Shown one piece after another: positions 7,802 to 15,711 of a DNA stretch of 64,000 nucleotides. Made by a program: the position numbers and the translations under genes. The stretch lies in the NCBI GenBank assembly GCA_910579685.1, contig CAJTVN010000016.1, forward strand, positions 1 through 64,000, given 5' to 3'. The stretch comes from an uncultured Lachnospiraceae bacterium (GTDB lineage: Bacteria; Bacillota; Clostridia; Lachnospirales; Lachnospiraceae). The notes beneath the pieces are model-generated. The model was not told the origin of the DNA. It did not search any database and saw nothing but the letters and a program-made list of their open reading frames with translations. How positions within the stretch are numbered: position 1 is the first letter of the stretch; each line of letters opens with the position of its first letter.

Positions 7802-8480
7802 AACGTCTGTATTTTTTGGTATGTTTATTACCCTGCTTTCCTACGGAATTGGCGCCGCACTGAAAAAGAAGCTGAGACTTCCCGTTTTTAATCCGCTGCT
7901 TGTGGCGATCATTCTCACGATCTTGTTTCTTTCCCTGTTCCGTGTGGACTATGAGGCGTACAATGAAGGTGCAAAATATATCAGCTTTCTCTTGACCCCT
8001 GCCACAATCTGCCTTGCGGTTCCGCTGTATGAGCAGTTTGAGCTGCTCAGGAAGAATTACAGGGCGGTGCTGGCGGGGATTTTCTCCGGGGTACTTACCA
8101 GCCTTTGCAGTATCCTGATTCTGGCAAAGCTGTTTCGGCTTGACCACGCATCCTATGTGACGCTGCTGCCCAAATCCATCACAACGGCCATCGGCATGGG
8201 TGTCTCCGGGGAGCTGGGAGGATACGTGCCAATAACGGTTGCGGTTATTATCGTAACCGGCGTGATCGGAAATATGTTTGCAGAGACAATCTGCAGGGTT
8301 TTCCGGATCCGGGATCCCATCGCAAAGGGAATCGCAATCGGAACCTCGTCTCATGCGGTGGGAACGGCAAAGGCCATGGAGATGGGAGACGTGGAGGGGG
8401 CGATGAGCAGCCTGTCCATCGTTGTCTCAGGAATCCTGACAGTGATCTTTGCAAATATCTTCTCGCAGTTTATAGGATGA
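7785..8480 (+). CDS. lrgB: LrgB/CidB-family membrane protein
   Basis: The 231-residue polytopic protein carries the LrgB blocks LTPATICLAVPLYEQ, LPKSITTAIGMGVSGELGG and GTSSHAVGTAKAMEMGD. It is the partner of the preceding LrgA-like protein; the two act together in control of autolysis or metabolite transport. The 17-base overlap with lrgA indicates translational coupling. Length is normal for the family. Confidence 0.93.
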   Translation: MNELFKTSVFFGMFITLLSYGIGAALKKKLRLPVFNPLLVAIILTILFLSLFRVDYEAYNEGAKYISFLLTPATICLAVPLYEQFELLRKNYRAVLAGIFSGVLTSLCSILILAKLFRLDHASYVTLLPKSITTAIGMGVSGELGGYVPITVAVIIVTGVIGNMFAETICRVFRIRDPIAKGIAIGTSSHAVGTAKAMEMGDVEGAMSSLSIVVSGILTVIFANIFSQFIG

Positions 8481-8552
8481 GGTGGAGCCATGCGGCGGAA
8501 TATGCTAGAATAGAAGAATCAGATAACGGGAGTCAGAGAAAGGAGACACAAC

Positions 8553-9701
8553 ATGAAGTATCGCAGACTGGGAAAGACGGGCCTTATGGTGAGTGAAATC
8601 GGATTTGGCGGAGAATGGATGGAACGTCACAACTATGAGGAGTGCAAGGCGGCAATCGACCGTGCGGACGAGCTGGGAATTAACATTTTGGATTGCTGGA
8701 TGTCGGAACCAAATGTGCGCACCAACCTAGGAAAAGCCCTTGCAGGAAGAAGGCAGCGGTGGTTGATCCAGGGACATATCGGTTCCACCTGGCAGCAGGG
8801 CCAGTATGTGCGCAGCCGCAAGGTGGACGAATGCAGGGAGGCGTTTGAGGATCTGCTCGTCCGCCTGCAGACGGATTACATTGACCTTGGAATGATCCAT
8901 TTCATCGACGAGGAGAGCGACTTTGAGACGGCCGTAAACGGGCCCTTCCTCGAATATGTAAAGGAACTGAAAGAATCCGGAAAAATCCGCCATATCGGCA
9001 TGAGCACCCACAATCCCTTCATGGCGAAGAAGGCGGTGGAGAGCGGCCTTGTGGAAATGATTCTGTTCAGCGTCAATCCGGCCTTTGATCTGCTGCCGCC
9101 CACGGACAATATCGACAACTATTTTGTGGACGAATACAAGGACGGTCTAAACGGCATAGATCCGGCAAGAGCGGAGCTCTATAAACTGTGTGAACAGAAT
9201 GACGTGGGGATTACCGTCATGAAGGGGTATGCCGTCGGACGATTGTTTGATGCGGAGCGTTCCCCCTTTGGCGTGGCCCTGACTCCGATTCAGTGTATCC
9301 ATTATTGCCTGACCCGCCCGGCGGTGGCTTCCGTCATGGTGGGATACGACACGCCGGAGCATGTGGAGCAGGCAGTGTGCTATGAAAATGCGTCCATGGA
9401 GGAAAAGGACTATGCCAGCGTCCTGGCAAAGGCTCCCCGCCATACTTTTGGCAAGGGCGAGTGCACCTACTGCGGTCACTGCAGGCCGTGTCCCGCGCAG
9501 ATCGATATCGCCATGGTAAATAAATATTACGATCTGGCGCTCATGCAGCCCCAGGTGCCGGAGTCGGTGAGAGAGCATTATCTCGCGCTGGAACGCGGCG
9601 CGGATGCCTGTGTGGGCTGCCGCAGCTGTGAGAGCCGCTGTCCCTTTGGAGTGGAAATCGCAGACCGGATGAAGAGGACGGCCGAATTGTTTCACAGATA
9701 A
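8553..9701 (+). CDS. Aldo/keto-reductase-like protein with C-terminal ferredoxin domain
   Basis: The 382-residue protein begins with the AKR barrel (YRRLGKTGLMVSEIGFGGEW) and ends with two cysteine clusters, CTYCGHCRPCP and CVGCRSCESRCP, typical of 2x[4Fe-4S] ferredoxin domains. The place where AKR enzymes carry DTA-x-x-YG reads DCWMSEPN, and the strand that normally ends in the catalytic Lys reads WLIQGHIGS. The Tyr and Lys of the tetrad therefore seem absent, while the His of MIHFID is kept. Electron transfer through the clusters rather than classical NADPH carbonyl reduction is plausible. AGAAAGGAG precedes the ATG. Confidence 0.85.
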   Translation: MKYRRLGKTGLMVSEIGFGGEWMERHNYEECKAAIDRADELGINILDCWMSEPNVRTNLGKALAGRRQRWLIQGHIGSTWQQGQYVRSRKVDECREAFEDLLVRLQTDYIDLGMIHFIDEESDFETAVNGPFLEYVKELKESGKIRHIGMSTHNPFMAKKAVESGLVEMILFSVNPAFDLLPPTDNIDNYFVDEYKDGLNGIDPARAELYKLCEQNDVGITVMKGYAVGRLFDAERSPFGVALTPIQCIHYCLTRPAVASVMVGYDTPEHVEQAVCYENASMEEKDYASVLAKAPRHTFGKGECTYCGHCRPCPAQIDIAMVNKYYDLALMQPQVPESVREHYLALERGADACVGCRSCESRCPFGVEIADRMKRTAELFHR

Positions 9702-9767
9702 TATGAGACGGGGGGAAATCAGCGGACAGAGGGCTCTGCCCAAGAAGAGCAGAGAGCCGGATTCCGT

Positions 9768-10778
9768 CTATGAGACGGTCTCGGTCCACTCCCCGGCTTT
9801 TTCGGAATAGGAAAACAATTCCGCCGCAATCTTTGTCGTATCCGGTTCCACAGGCGTCTGAATCACACAGCCTTTCAGAGTAAGCCCATGGACTCCTTTT
9901 TCCTGATCCGGTTTCAGGCGCATGAGGAAAAAGGAGGAGCTTCCATGATGCACCTTGGGCAGGGATTTCAGAAATTCTTTTGAAAGGAAATTCAGATCCA
10001 GATCCTTGCTGCATTCGTATTCGATACCGATATAACACATCCCCTTCGGGCAGTTCTGTTCCAGTGCCGCATAGGAATGCTTTTTTGCCTGCCGAATCTG
10101 CTCGGGGGAGATGCGGTCCAAAAATTCGGGATCGTTAAACTGTCTTTCCACATCTTTCCACACATCAATCAGAGAGACCCTGTTGATATGGCACTGCACC
10201 TGATCCCCATAAAAATCCGTAAAGGAAAAAGAGCGGCTTTTCCCCACGTGCAGGGTGACGGTCTTTTCGAGAATGCGCCTCACGGGATTTGGCCTGTGCA
10301 CGATCGTGATCGGCATTTCCGGGCAATAACGGGGCAGTTCTTCCAGATCGGCTATATTGAGCATTGTCAGCTGCAGCCCATTCCAATCCGCATCCCGAAG
10401 CCATTCCGGAATATACCAGCCGGCGCTCATCATGTCAAAGAACAATTGTATCACCCCGTAATTGTCAGAAGAATGCAGAAGGGGCTCTCCGGTTCCGCCC
10501 TGCACTTGCAGATGCTCGCTGCCAAGAAAAAAATCGCGGCAATCCAGGTAGCGGGATCCTTCCCGTTCCGGCTCCTTTAAGAGTCTTCTTTGGTTACGGA
10601 TGCCGCTCTGCCTTCTTCTTTCCGGTTGCGTGAAGGGTTCAATGAAATAGAGCTTTGCTTCATCGGACAAGGTCATGCCCATAAGGTGGTATTTTTTACC
10701 GTCCTGTTCGAGCGTCTTCCCGATCACGAGAATATCCTGCCATTTTGTATGGAAACTTTCCAAAAGCGATAAATTCAT
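9768..10778 (-). CDS. Unrecognised 336-residue protein
   Basis: I do not recognise this family. The protein appears soluble, without signal peptide or membrane segment, and has a mixed alpha/beta look with many Tyr, Trp and His residues. There is no obvious nucleotide-binding loop, metal motif or helix-turn-helix. It starts at an ATG at 10778, reads away from the BlaI promoter region, and is convergent with the ferredoxin-type AKR gene. Its codon usage looks like the neighbours, so it is probably a real gene. No function is inferred. Confidence 0.7.
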   Translation of the reverse strand: MNLSLLESFHTKWQDILVIGKTLEQDGKKYHLMGMTLSDEAKLYFIEPFTQPERRRQSGIRNQRRLLKEPEREGSRYLDCRDFFLGSEHLQVQGGTGEPLLHSSDNYGVIQLFFDMMSAGWYIPEWLRDADWNGLQLTMLNIADLEELPRYCPEMPITIVHRPNPVRRILEKTVTLHVGKSRSFSFTDFYGDQVQCHINRVSLIDVWKDVERQFNDPEFLDRISPEQIRQAKKHSYAALEQNCPKGMCYIGIEYECSKDLDLNFLSKEFLKSLPKVHHGSSSFFLMRLKPDQEKGVHGLTLKGCVIQTPVEPDTTKIAAELFSYSEKAGEWTETVS

Positions 10779-10903
10779 GATAACCTCCCTGTCTGCTCAG
10801 GCTGTGAAAACTTTTTTTTCAGTTCCTGTGAAAAAAGATCCGGATCCAATAAAATTTTATCATAGAATGGATTGCCTGTCAGCGCCATTTGTACAAAAAA
10901 ATA

Positions 10904-10958
10904 TTTACAATGTAGACAGATAGTGATAAAATAAACGGCATGAAGTGTTTACAATGTA
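10904..10958 (+). promoter_or_regulatory. Promoter with two BlaI-type operators
   Basis: TTTACA (10904-10909), a 17-nt spacer and TAAAAT (10927-10932) form the promoter. TACAATGTA occurs at 10906-10914 and again at 10950-10958, each within a directly repeated TTTACAATGTAGACAG, 44 bases apart. TACA-N-TGTA is the BlaI/MecI half-site pair, so the operon probably represses itself. Confidence 0.87.
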
Positions 10959-10999
10959 GACAGAAACTGTTCATGGAACGGAAAGGATTGGGAACAGGG

Positions 11000-11377
11000 A
11001 TGAAGGAATTAAGCGAAGCGGAATGGCATGTGCTGGAGAGCCTCTGGGCAGCCTCCCCCAAGGTGGGAAGCCAGATCGTGGCTGATTTGGAGCAAAGGAG
11101 GGGATGGAGCAGGAGCACCACGCTGACCATGCTGCGCAGAATGACGGAAAAGGGATTGATTTCCTGCGACGACGGAGGAAAGATGAAATCCTATACGCCT
11201 CTTGTTCACAGGCAGGAGGCGGTAAAAAGGGAGACGGAGAGTTTTTTGAACCGGGTTTATCAGGGAAGCGTCAGTATGCTGTTAAACAGTTTTGTGGAGA
11301 AGAGAAAGTTGACTCCGGGAGAGATCCGTAAGCTTCGGGAAATTTTGGATCAGGCGGAGGAAAAAAATGAGCATTGA
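11000..11377 (+). CDS. BlaI/MecI-family transcriptional repressor
   Basis: The 125-residue protein has the winged helix of penicillinase repressors (LSEAEWHVLESLWAASPKVGSQIV, then STTLTMLRRMTEKGLI). The C-terminal helices serve dimerisation and hold the site cut during induction. Upstream in-frame ATGs at 10940 and 10973 would put the second operator inside the gene, so I favour 11000; the ribosome site is weak. It overlaps the M56 sensor by 11 bases. Twin TACAATGTA operators lie upstream. No beta-lactamase gene is present. Confidence 0.88.
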   Translation: MKELSEAEWHVLESLWAASPKVGSQIVADLEQRRGWSRSTTLTMLRRMTEKGLISCDDGGKMKSYTPLVHRQEAVKRETESFLNRVYQGSVSMLLNSFVEKRKLTPGEIRKLREILDQAEEKNEH

Positions 11378-13316
11378 ATGGATCCTGTCCTCTGCCGGAC
11401 TGATTTTGATGATTCTTCTCATAAGATTTTTTCTGCGAAAGAAAATAACGCCCTGCTTACGTTATGGACTATGGCTGGCGGCCGCCCTGCGGCTTTTGCT
11501 CCCCGTCTCTGTTTTGGAAACGGATATCAGCATCCTGAATCTTCTGCCTCGACAGGAGGCAAAAGGAGAAGCCGGCGGGGACGGATGGGCCGTTTCTGTG
11601 ATGGACAGCCATGAGCAAGGCATCCTGCCGCAGACTGAGCTGCCGCAAAGCGTCCAGCAACGGTCGGGACTGTCACAAAGCGACCGGTCACGGTCTGATC
11701 GGGGATGGGCTGTCCGGTCACAATCCGATCAATTTCCGCAGCAGAGATCCGCAGGCAGGGTTCTGCGGCTGATCTGGCTGCTGGGGGCAGTGGGACTTGG
11801 CAGTGTATTTTTGGCGGTAAATCTGAATTATGCGCGAAGACTCAGGCGCTGCAGAAAGCGTATCCCGGGAACGGAGCTGCCGATCGCCGTGCAGGTGCCG
11901 GTATACGAGGCGCAGATGGTACAGGCGCCATGCCTGTCCGGTTTGTTTGCACCGGCGGTGTATATAATGGAAGGCGCACTGGAAGAAGATAAAACGCTGC
12001 GCTTTATACTCTGTCACGAACACACACACTACAGGCAGGGCGATCACTGGTGGGCGCTTGTGCGGATCCTGTGCCTTTGCCTGCACTGGTTTAACCCGCT
12101 GGTGTGGCTTGCGGCCCGTCTGTCCAGGCTGGACGGAGAACTTTCCTGCGATGAGAAAACGCTGCGAAGGCTGGGAGAACAGGTATGCGTCGCTTACGGG
12201 AAAACGTTACTGGAAATTGGGATCAGGAAGAGTTCCGGTATAAGCGCCCTGAGGATTTCCACGTCCATGTCGGGAAGCGGCAGTGCGCTGCAGGAGAGGC
12301 TGCGCATGATTGTAAATACGCCAAAAAGAAATCCCGGCATGCGGATCCTGGTAATCGTTCTGACAATGCTTTTGTCCATCGTCACTTTTACGGGAAGGAC
12401 CGGGGCCCGGGAGAAGACGGATGCGGATGTACCGACGGAGATCAGCAAGGAGGAGACAGCGGCGCATAGGGAAACCCAAACGGCGCAGGTGGAGCTTCAC
12501 GAACTTGATACGGCTGATGGGATGGCGGACGAGTCTGTGAGTGAGCCGCCAATAGAACAGCAGGAAAAGAGCGTTGTGAGCAATGCGGAAGCGGAGCTGG
12601 AATTTGATGAAGAGAGCCAGTTGTTTTTCAGACGAATCCGGGAAGGGGATGAGCTGTATTCCACCACCTACTATCGATATGGGGAGGATGATCAGTTTCA
12701 CATGGTCAGGTATGTGGAGGAAAATTTCTCGAAAGGCGCCGTGTTTGCAAAGCTGGATCTGACCTATGTGGAGGACGGCTTCTACACCCTTGCGGCGGTT
12801 GCGGATGAAACAGAGCTTTGCCGTACCCTGATTTCCATGGCAAAGCAGTCCCTTGCGGAGCTTTACCGGTGGACGGGGGAAAAGGTGGAAACGGCCAGCT
12901 TTCAGGTGACCGATATGGGCAGCGTTTATTTTGGCATGACGCCGGAGGATATCCGCCGCTCCAGAATATTTTACAGCAGGTCTTTCGGGACGGATACCGC
13001 ATATAATCTGAGCAATTATGACAAAAGCATTTCCTCCATGTATGTAACCTCGGGCAGAAGCGTCTGGTATTCTCCGGTGCTCTGGAGAGTCTTCCCGGAA
13101 AATCCGGAGGAAATGACGCAGGAGGAGATCATTGCCTGGTATCTGGAGAGGGCTCCCCTGGCGCAGGAGAGCAAGGTGAAACGCATGGAAAAGAGTTTCG
13201 GGGATACTTGGACGGTTCAGACACAAAATGGCCTCTGGTTTGAGGTGGGTTATGACGCAGGCCTTAAGGAAGTGACAGATCTGACCGGACCGTACCCGGA
13301 GATTCCGGTACATTAA
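11367..13316 (+). CDS. BlaR1/MecR1-like M56 membrane metalloprotease sensor
   Basis: The 649-residue protein has hydrophobic helices at the N-terminus, a cytoplasmic zinc protease loop with HEHTH at about 217-221 and the downstream LSCDEKTLRRLG, then another helix near 330. An extracellular C-terminal half of about 300 residues follows. That half shows no S-x-x-K plus K-T-G pattern of a penicillin-binding domain, so it senses something other than beta-lactams or senses them differently. On signal, family members trigger cleavage of the BlaI partner encoded just upstream. The downstream lipoprotein and ABC transporter may be targets. Confidence 0.88.
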   Translation: MSIEWILSSAGLILMILLIRFFLRKKITPCLRYGLWLAAALRLLLPVSVLETDISILNLLPRQEAKGEAGGDGWAVSVMDSHEQGILPQTELPQSVQQRSGLSQSDRSRSDRGWAVRSQSDQFPQQRSAGRVLRLIWLLGAVGLGSVFLAVNLNYARRLRRCRKRIPGTELPIAVQVPVYEAQMVQAPCLSGLFAPAVYIMEGALEEDKTLRFILCHEHTHYRQGDHWWALVRILCLCLHWFNPLVWLAARLSRLDGELSCDEKTLRRLGEQVCVAYGKTLLEIGIRKSSGISALRISTSMSGSGSALQERLRMIVNTPKRNPGMRILVIVLTMLLSIVTFTGRTGAREKTDADVPTEISKEETAAHRETQTAQVELHELDTADGMADESVSEPPIEQQEKSVVSNAEAELEFDEESQLFFRRIREGDELYSTTYYRYGEDDQFHMVRYVEENFSKGAVFAKLDLTYVEDGFYTLAAVADETELCRTLISMAKQSLAELYRWTGEKVETASFQVTDMGSVYFGMTPEDIRRSRIFYSRSFGTDTAYNLSNYDKSISSMYVTSGRSVWYSPVLWRVFPENPEEMTQEEIIAWYLERAPLAQESKVKRMEKSFGDTWTVQTQNGLWFEVGYDAGLKEVTDLTGPYPEIPVH

Positions 13317-13340
13317 GCGTTGGAATACGAAAGGAGAAAA

Positions 13341-14873
13341 ATGAGAAGAAAACTGTTGACAGGAATATTTGGTATGCTGTTTTTGCTGTCCGCCTGCAGC
13401 GCCGGGCAGGAGGAAGGCCAGAACCCTGCGTGGGAGAAGATTCCCACTGCAGGCCCGGCTGTGGTGCAGGAGGAAGAATACCGGGAAATTTACAGGCGGG
13501 TGGTGACGCGGCAGGAGGGCGAAGGGATTACCTTTTCCCTGATTTATCTGGATGCGGACGAGACCCCGGAGCTTGTGGTCTGTGACGGGGGATACGGCGT
13601 CTATTCCATCTATACGGTTAAAGACGGGGCGGACTTCTGTATGGTGAACGCCATGAACACGGTGGAGCTTTCCTATTTTGAGCGAAGCGGTATCATAGCC
13701 CGGTTTCAGCGATGGAACGGCGGCGGTGACGAGGGCGGTTATGGGATGGACTTCTACCGGGTGAGCGGGGATCAGACCCTTACGGACGGCGATGCGCCCA
13801 TTCTACAGTACAGCTATGATGCTTCCGGACAGGAGGGCGCAGAGACCAGGGAGGGGGTGACAAACTATTATGACAGGGATCAGGAGATCGATGAGTCCGC
13901 GTACAGGCTGAGGATGGAGGAGCTTGGAATCGCACAGGGGGAAGAGAGGCCTGTTGCGGAAAATGCCTGCCAGGGGCAGGAAATGCTGGAACGGCTGAAA
14001 GGCGCACAGGGTAAGACGCAGGAGCAAAAGCAGAGCCCGCCGGAGGGACGGATTCTGGATCAGTCCTTTCCCACGGAGCTCGACGGTTTCGGAAAGGTGA
14101 TCTTTTCTCCCTTTGATCCCATAAGCTATCCGTCGGAAAATCCGGATTACGGAACGACCATGTTCGGAGACGTGCGGTTTATGCTGCTTTCGCCTGAGAG
14201 CGGGGAAAAGATCTACGATTTCCCGGGAGAGACAAAAGATAATATCCTTTCCGGTTTTAACCGGTTTACCAAGGTACTGTCGGTGGCGTTTCGGGATTAC
14301 AATAATGACGGAAGAATGGACATTCTTCTGCTGCTGGAATATGAGGGGGCGGGCGGAGATATTGTCCGCAAAGCCAGAGTCTATACCCAGAAGGAAGGGG
14401 AATATGAATTTCGGATTGACACAGAGCTTTCAGAGTATCTGGGAAATTACACGGAAAGTATGGAAAGGATGTGGGAGGGGATTCAGAGCTTCGGGGCAAA
14501 AACCGCAGACAGTACCGGGGAGGCTTCCGACGAGTCTGCGGAGCGTTTCGCAAAGGAGATAAGAGAAGAGATCCTGCAGGGGGATTACGAGAGCCTTGCG
14601 CAAAAGTGCGCTTACCCTGTCAGTATTGACGGGGAAACCTTTGAGAACCGGGAGGCTCTGCTTGCATCCGGCCTGCTTCAGAATCCTCCGGAGGCCTTTT
14701 TGGATGCGATCCGTCAGGAAACCTGCGAGGACATGTTCCATAACTGGCAGGGCTTTATGCTGGGAAACGGGGAAGTGTGGTTTTCCGAGATCCTCAATGA
14801 GGACTATTCCTCGGAGGGCCTGAAGATAATCGGGTTTAACAATATCCGCACCAAAGCGCCGGATCAGGAATGA
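13341..14873 (+). CDS. Large lipoprotein with FG-GAP/EF-like repeats, function unknown
   Basis: The 510-residue protein has a lipoprotein signal ending in LLSAC, so it is probably anchored outside the membrane. AAGGAG before the ATG at 13341 sets the start. Two segments, YLDADETPELVVCDG and DYNNDGRMDILLLLEYEG, look like the Ca-binding D-x-D-x-[DN]-G loops of FG-GAP/VCBS propeller proteins. The C-terminal 120 residues resemble small alpha/beta domains common in Lachnospiraceae lipoproteins. It follows the M56 sensor by 24 bases, so it is in the same operon and may work in sensing or cell-wall monitoring. Confidence 0.72.
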   Translation: MRRKLLTGIFGMLFLLSACSAGQEEGQNPAWEKIPTAGPAVVQEEEYREIYRRVVTRQEGEGITFSLIYLDADETPELVVCDGGYGVYSIYTVKDGADFCMVNAMNTVELSYFERSGIIARFQRWNGGGDEGGYGMDFYRVSGDQTLTDGDAPILQYSYDASGQEGAETREGVTNYYDRDQEIDESAYRLRMEELGIAQGEERPVAENACQGQEMLERLKGAQGKTQEQKQSPPEGRILDQSFPTELDGFGKVIFSPFDPISYPSENPDYGTTMFGDVRFMLLSPESGEKIYDFPGETKDNILSGFNRFTKVLSVAFRDYNNDGRMDILLLLEYEGAGGDIVRKARVYTQKEGEYEFRIDTELSEYLGNYTESMERMWEGIQSFGAKTADSTGEASDESAERFAKEIREEILQGDYESLAQKCAYPVSIDGETFENREALLASGLLQNPPEAFLDAIRQETCEDMFHNWQGFMLGNGEVWFSEILNEDYSSEGLKIIGFNNIRTKAPDQE

Positions 14874-14898
14874 CATTTTATATATTTTTTAGAATTAT

Positions 14899-14945
14899 CC
14901 TGTTTTGATTTAAAAATTAATGTGATAAAATATTTTTAAAACAGG
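14899..14945 (+). promoter_or_regulatory. AT-rich promoter region with inverted repeat before the ABC genes
   Basis: CCTGTTTT (14899-14906) and AAAACAGG (14938-14945) are an exact inverted repeat. They enclose an AT-rich stretch with TTGATT and TAAAAT-like boxes about 15 bases apart. This suggests a regulated promoter for the ATPase/permease pair. Confidence 0.5.
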
Positions 14946-14978
14946 TCCGGCAGGGCGGATGAGGAGAAAAGAGGATAA

Positions 14979-15683
14979 ATGAGCTCATTTGTGGAGTTTG
15001 ATAAGGTTGGCAAGACATACCATATGGGCGAGGTGGATATCGAGGCTCTGAGAAATGTCAATTTTTCGATTGAAAAGGGAGAGTTTTGCGTCGTGGTGGG
15101 AGCCTCCGGCGCAGGCAAGACAACGATCCTGAATATATTGGGGGGAATGGACACGCTTTCCTGCGGGCGGGTTCTGCTGGACGGGGAGGAGATCTCCGCA
15201 TACAGCAAGAAGAAACTGACAGCCTACCGGAGATATGATATCGGCTTTGTGTTCCAGTTTTACAATCTGGTGCAAAATCTGACCGCCCTTGAAAACGTGG
15301 AGCTGGCAGCGCAGATCTGCAGGGATCCCCTGGATGCGGCGCAGGTGCTGAAGATGGTGGGATTAGAGGACAGGGCGGGAAACTTCCCGGCGCAGCTCTC
15401 CGGCGGGGAGCAGCAAAGGGTGGCCATTGCCAGGGCCCTGGCCAAAAACCCAAAGCTTCTTCTGTGTGACGAGCCAACGGGAGCCCTTGATTACAATACC
15501 GGTAAGGCGGTCTTAAAGCTGCTGCAGGATGCCTGCAGGAAAGAGGGAATGACGGTTGTGGTCATCACCCACAACCAGGCGCTCACCCAAATGGCAGACC
15601 GGATCATCACCGTCAAGAGCGGGACGGTTTCCAAAATGGAGATGAACGGGCGGATTGTGCCGGTGGAGGAGATTGAGTGGTAG
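14979..15683 (+). CDS. ABC transporter ATP-binding protein (MacB/LolD type)
   Basis: The 234-residue ATPase has Walker A GASGAGKT, a Q-loop (FVFQFYNLVQNLTALENV), the signature LSGGEQQRVAIARAL, Walker B LLLCDEPTGALD and the switch His in VVITHNQ. MacB/LolD-class ATPases power FtsX-type permeases in mechanotransmission or lipoprotein and peptide export. The giant permease encoded 28 bases downstream is the clear partner. The start has a GAGGAGAAAAGAGG ribosome region. Confidence 0.95.
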   Translation: MSSFVEFDKVGKTYHMGEVDIEALRNVNFSIEKGEFCVVVGASGAGKTTILNILGGMDTLSCGRVLLDGEEISAYSKKKLTAYRRYDIGFVFQFYNLVQNLTALENVELAAQICRDPLDAAQVLKMVGLEDRAGNFPAQLSGGEQQRVAIARALAKNPKLLLCDEPTGALDYNTGKAVLKLLQDACRKEGMTVVVITHNQALTQMADRIITVKSGTVSKMEMNGRIVPVEEIEW

Positions 15684-15711
15684 AATACTTTTTGCTGCGG
15701 GAGTTGCGTAA

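Noticed and set aside
9702..9767. Hairpin between the AKR-like gene and the unknown minus-strand gene as a terminator
   Set aside because: A GGCTCTGC/GCAGAGAGCC stem can be drawn, but it lacks a T-run and the pairing is interrupted, so I did not list it.
11367..13316. Beta-lactam receptor (true BlaR1)
   Set aside because: The zinc-protease part matches, but the extracellular half shows no S-x-x-K and K-T-G motifs, and no beta-lactamase gene lies nearby.
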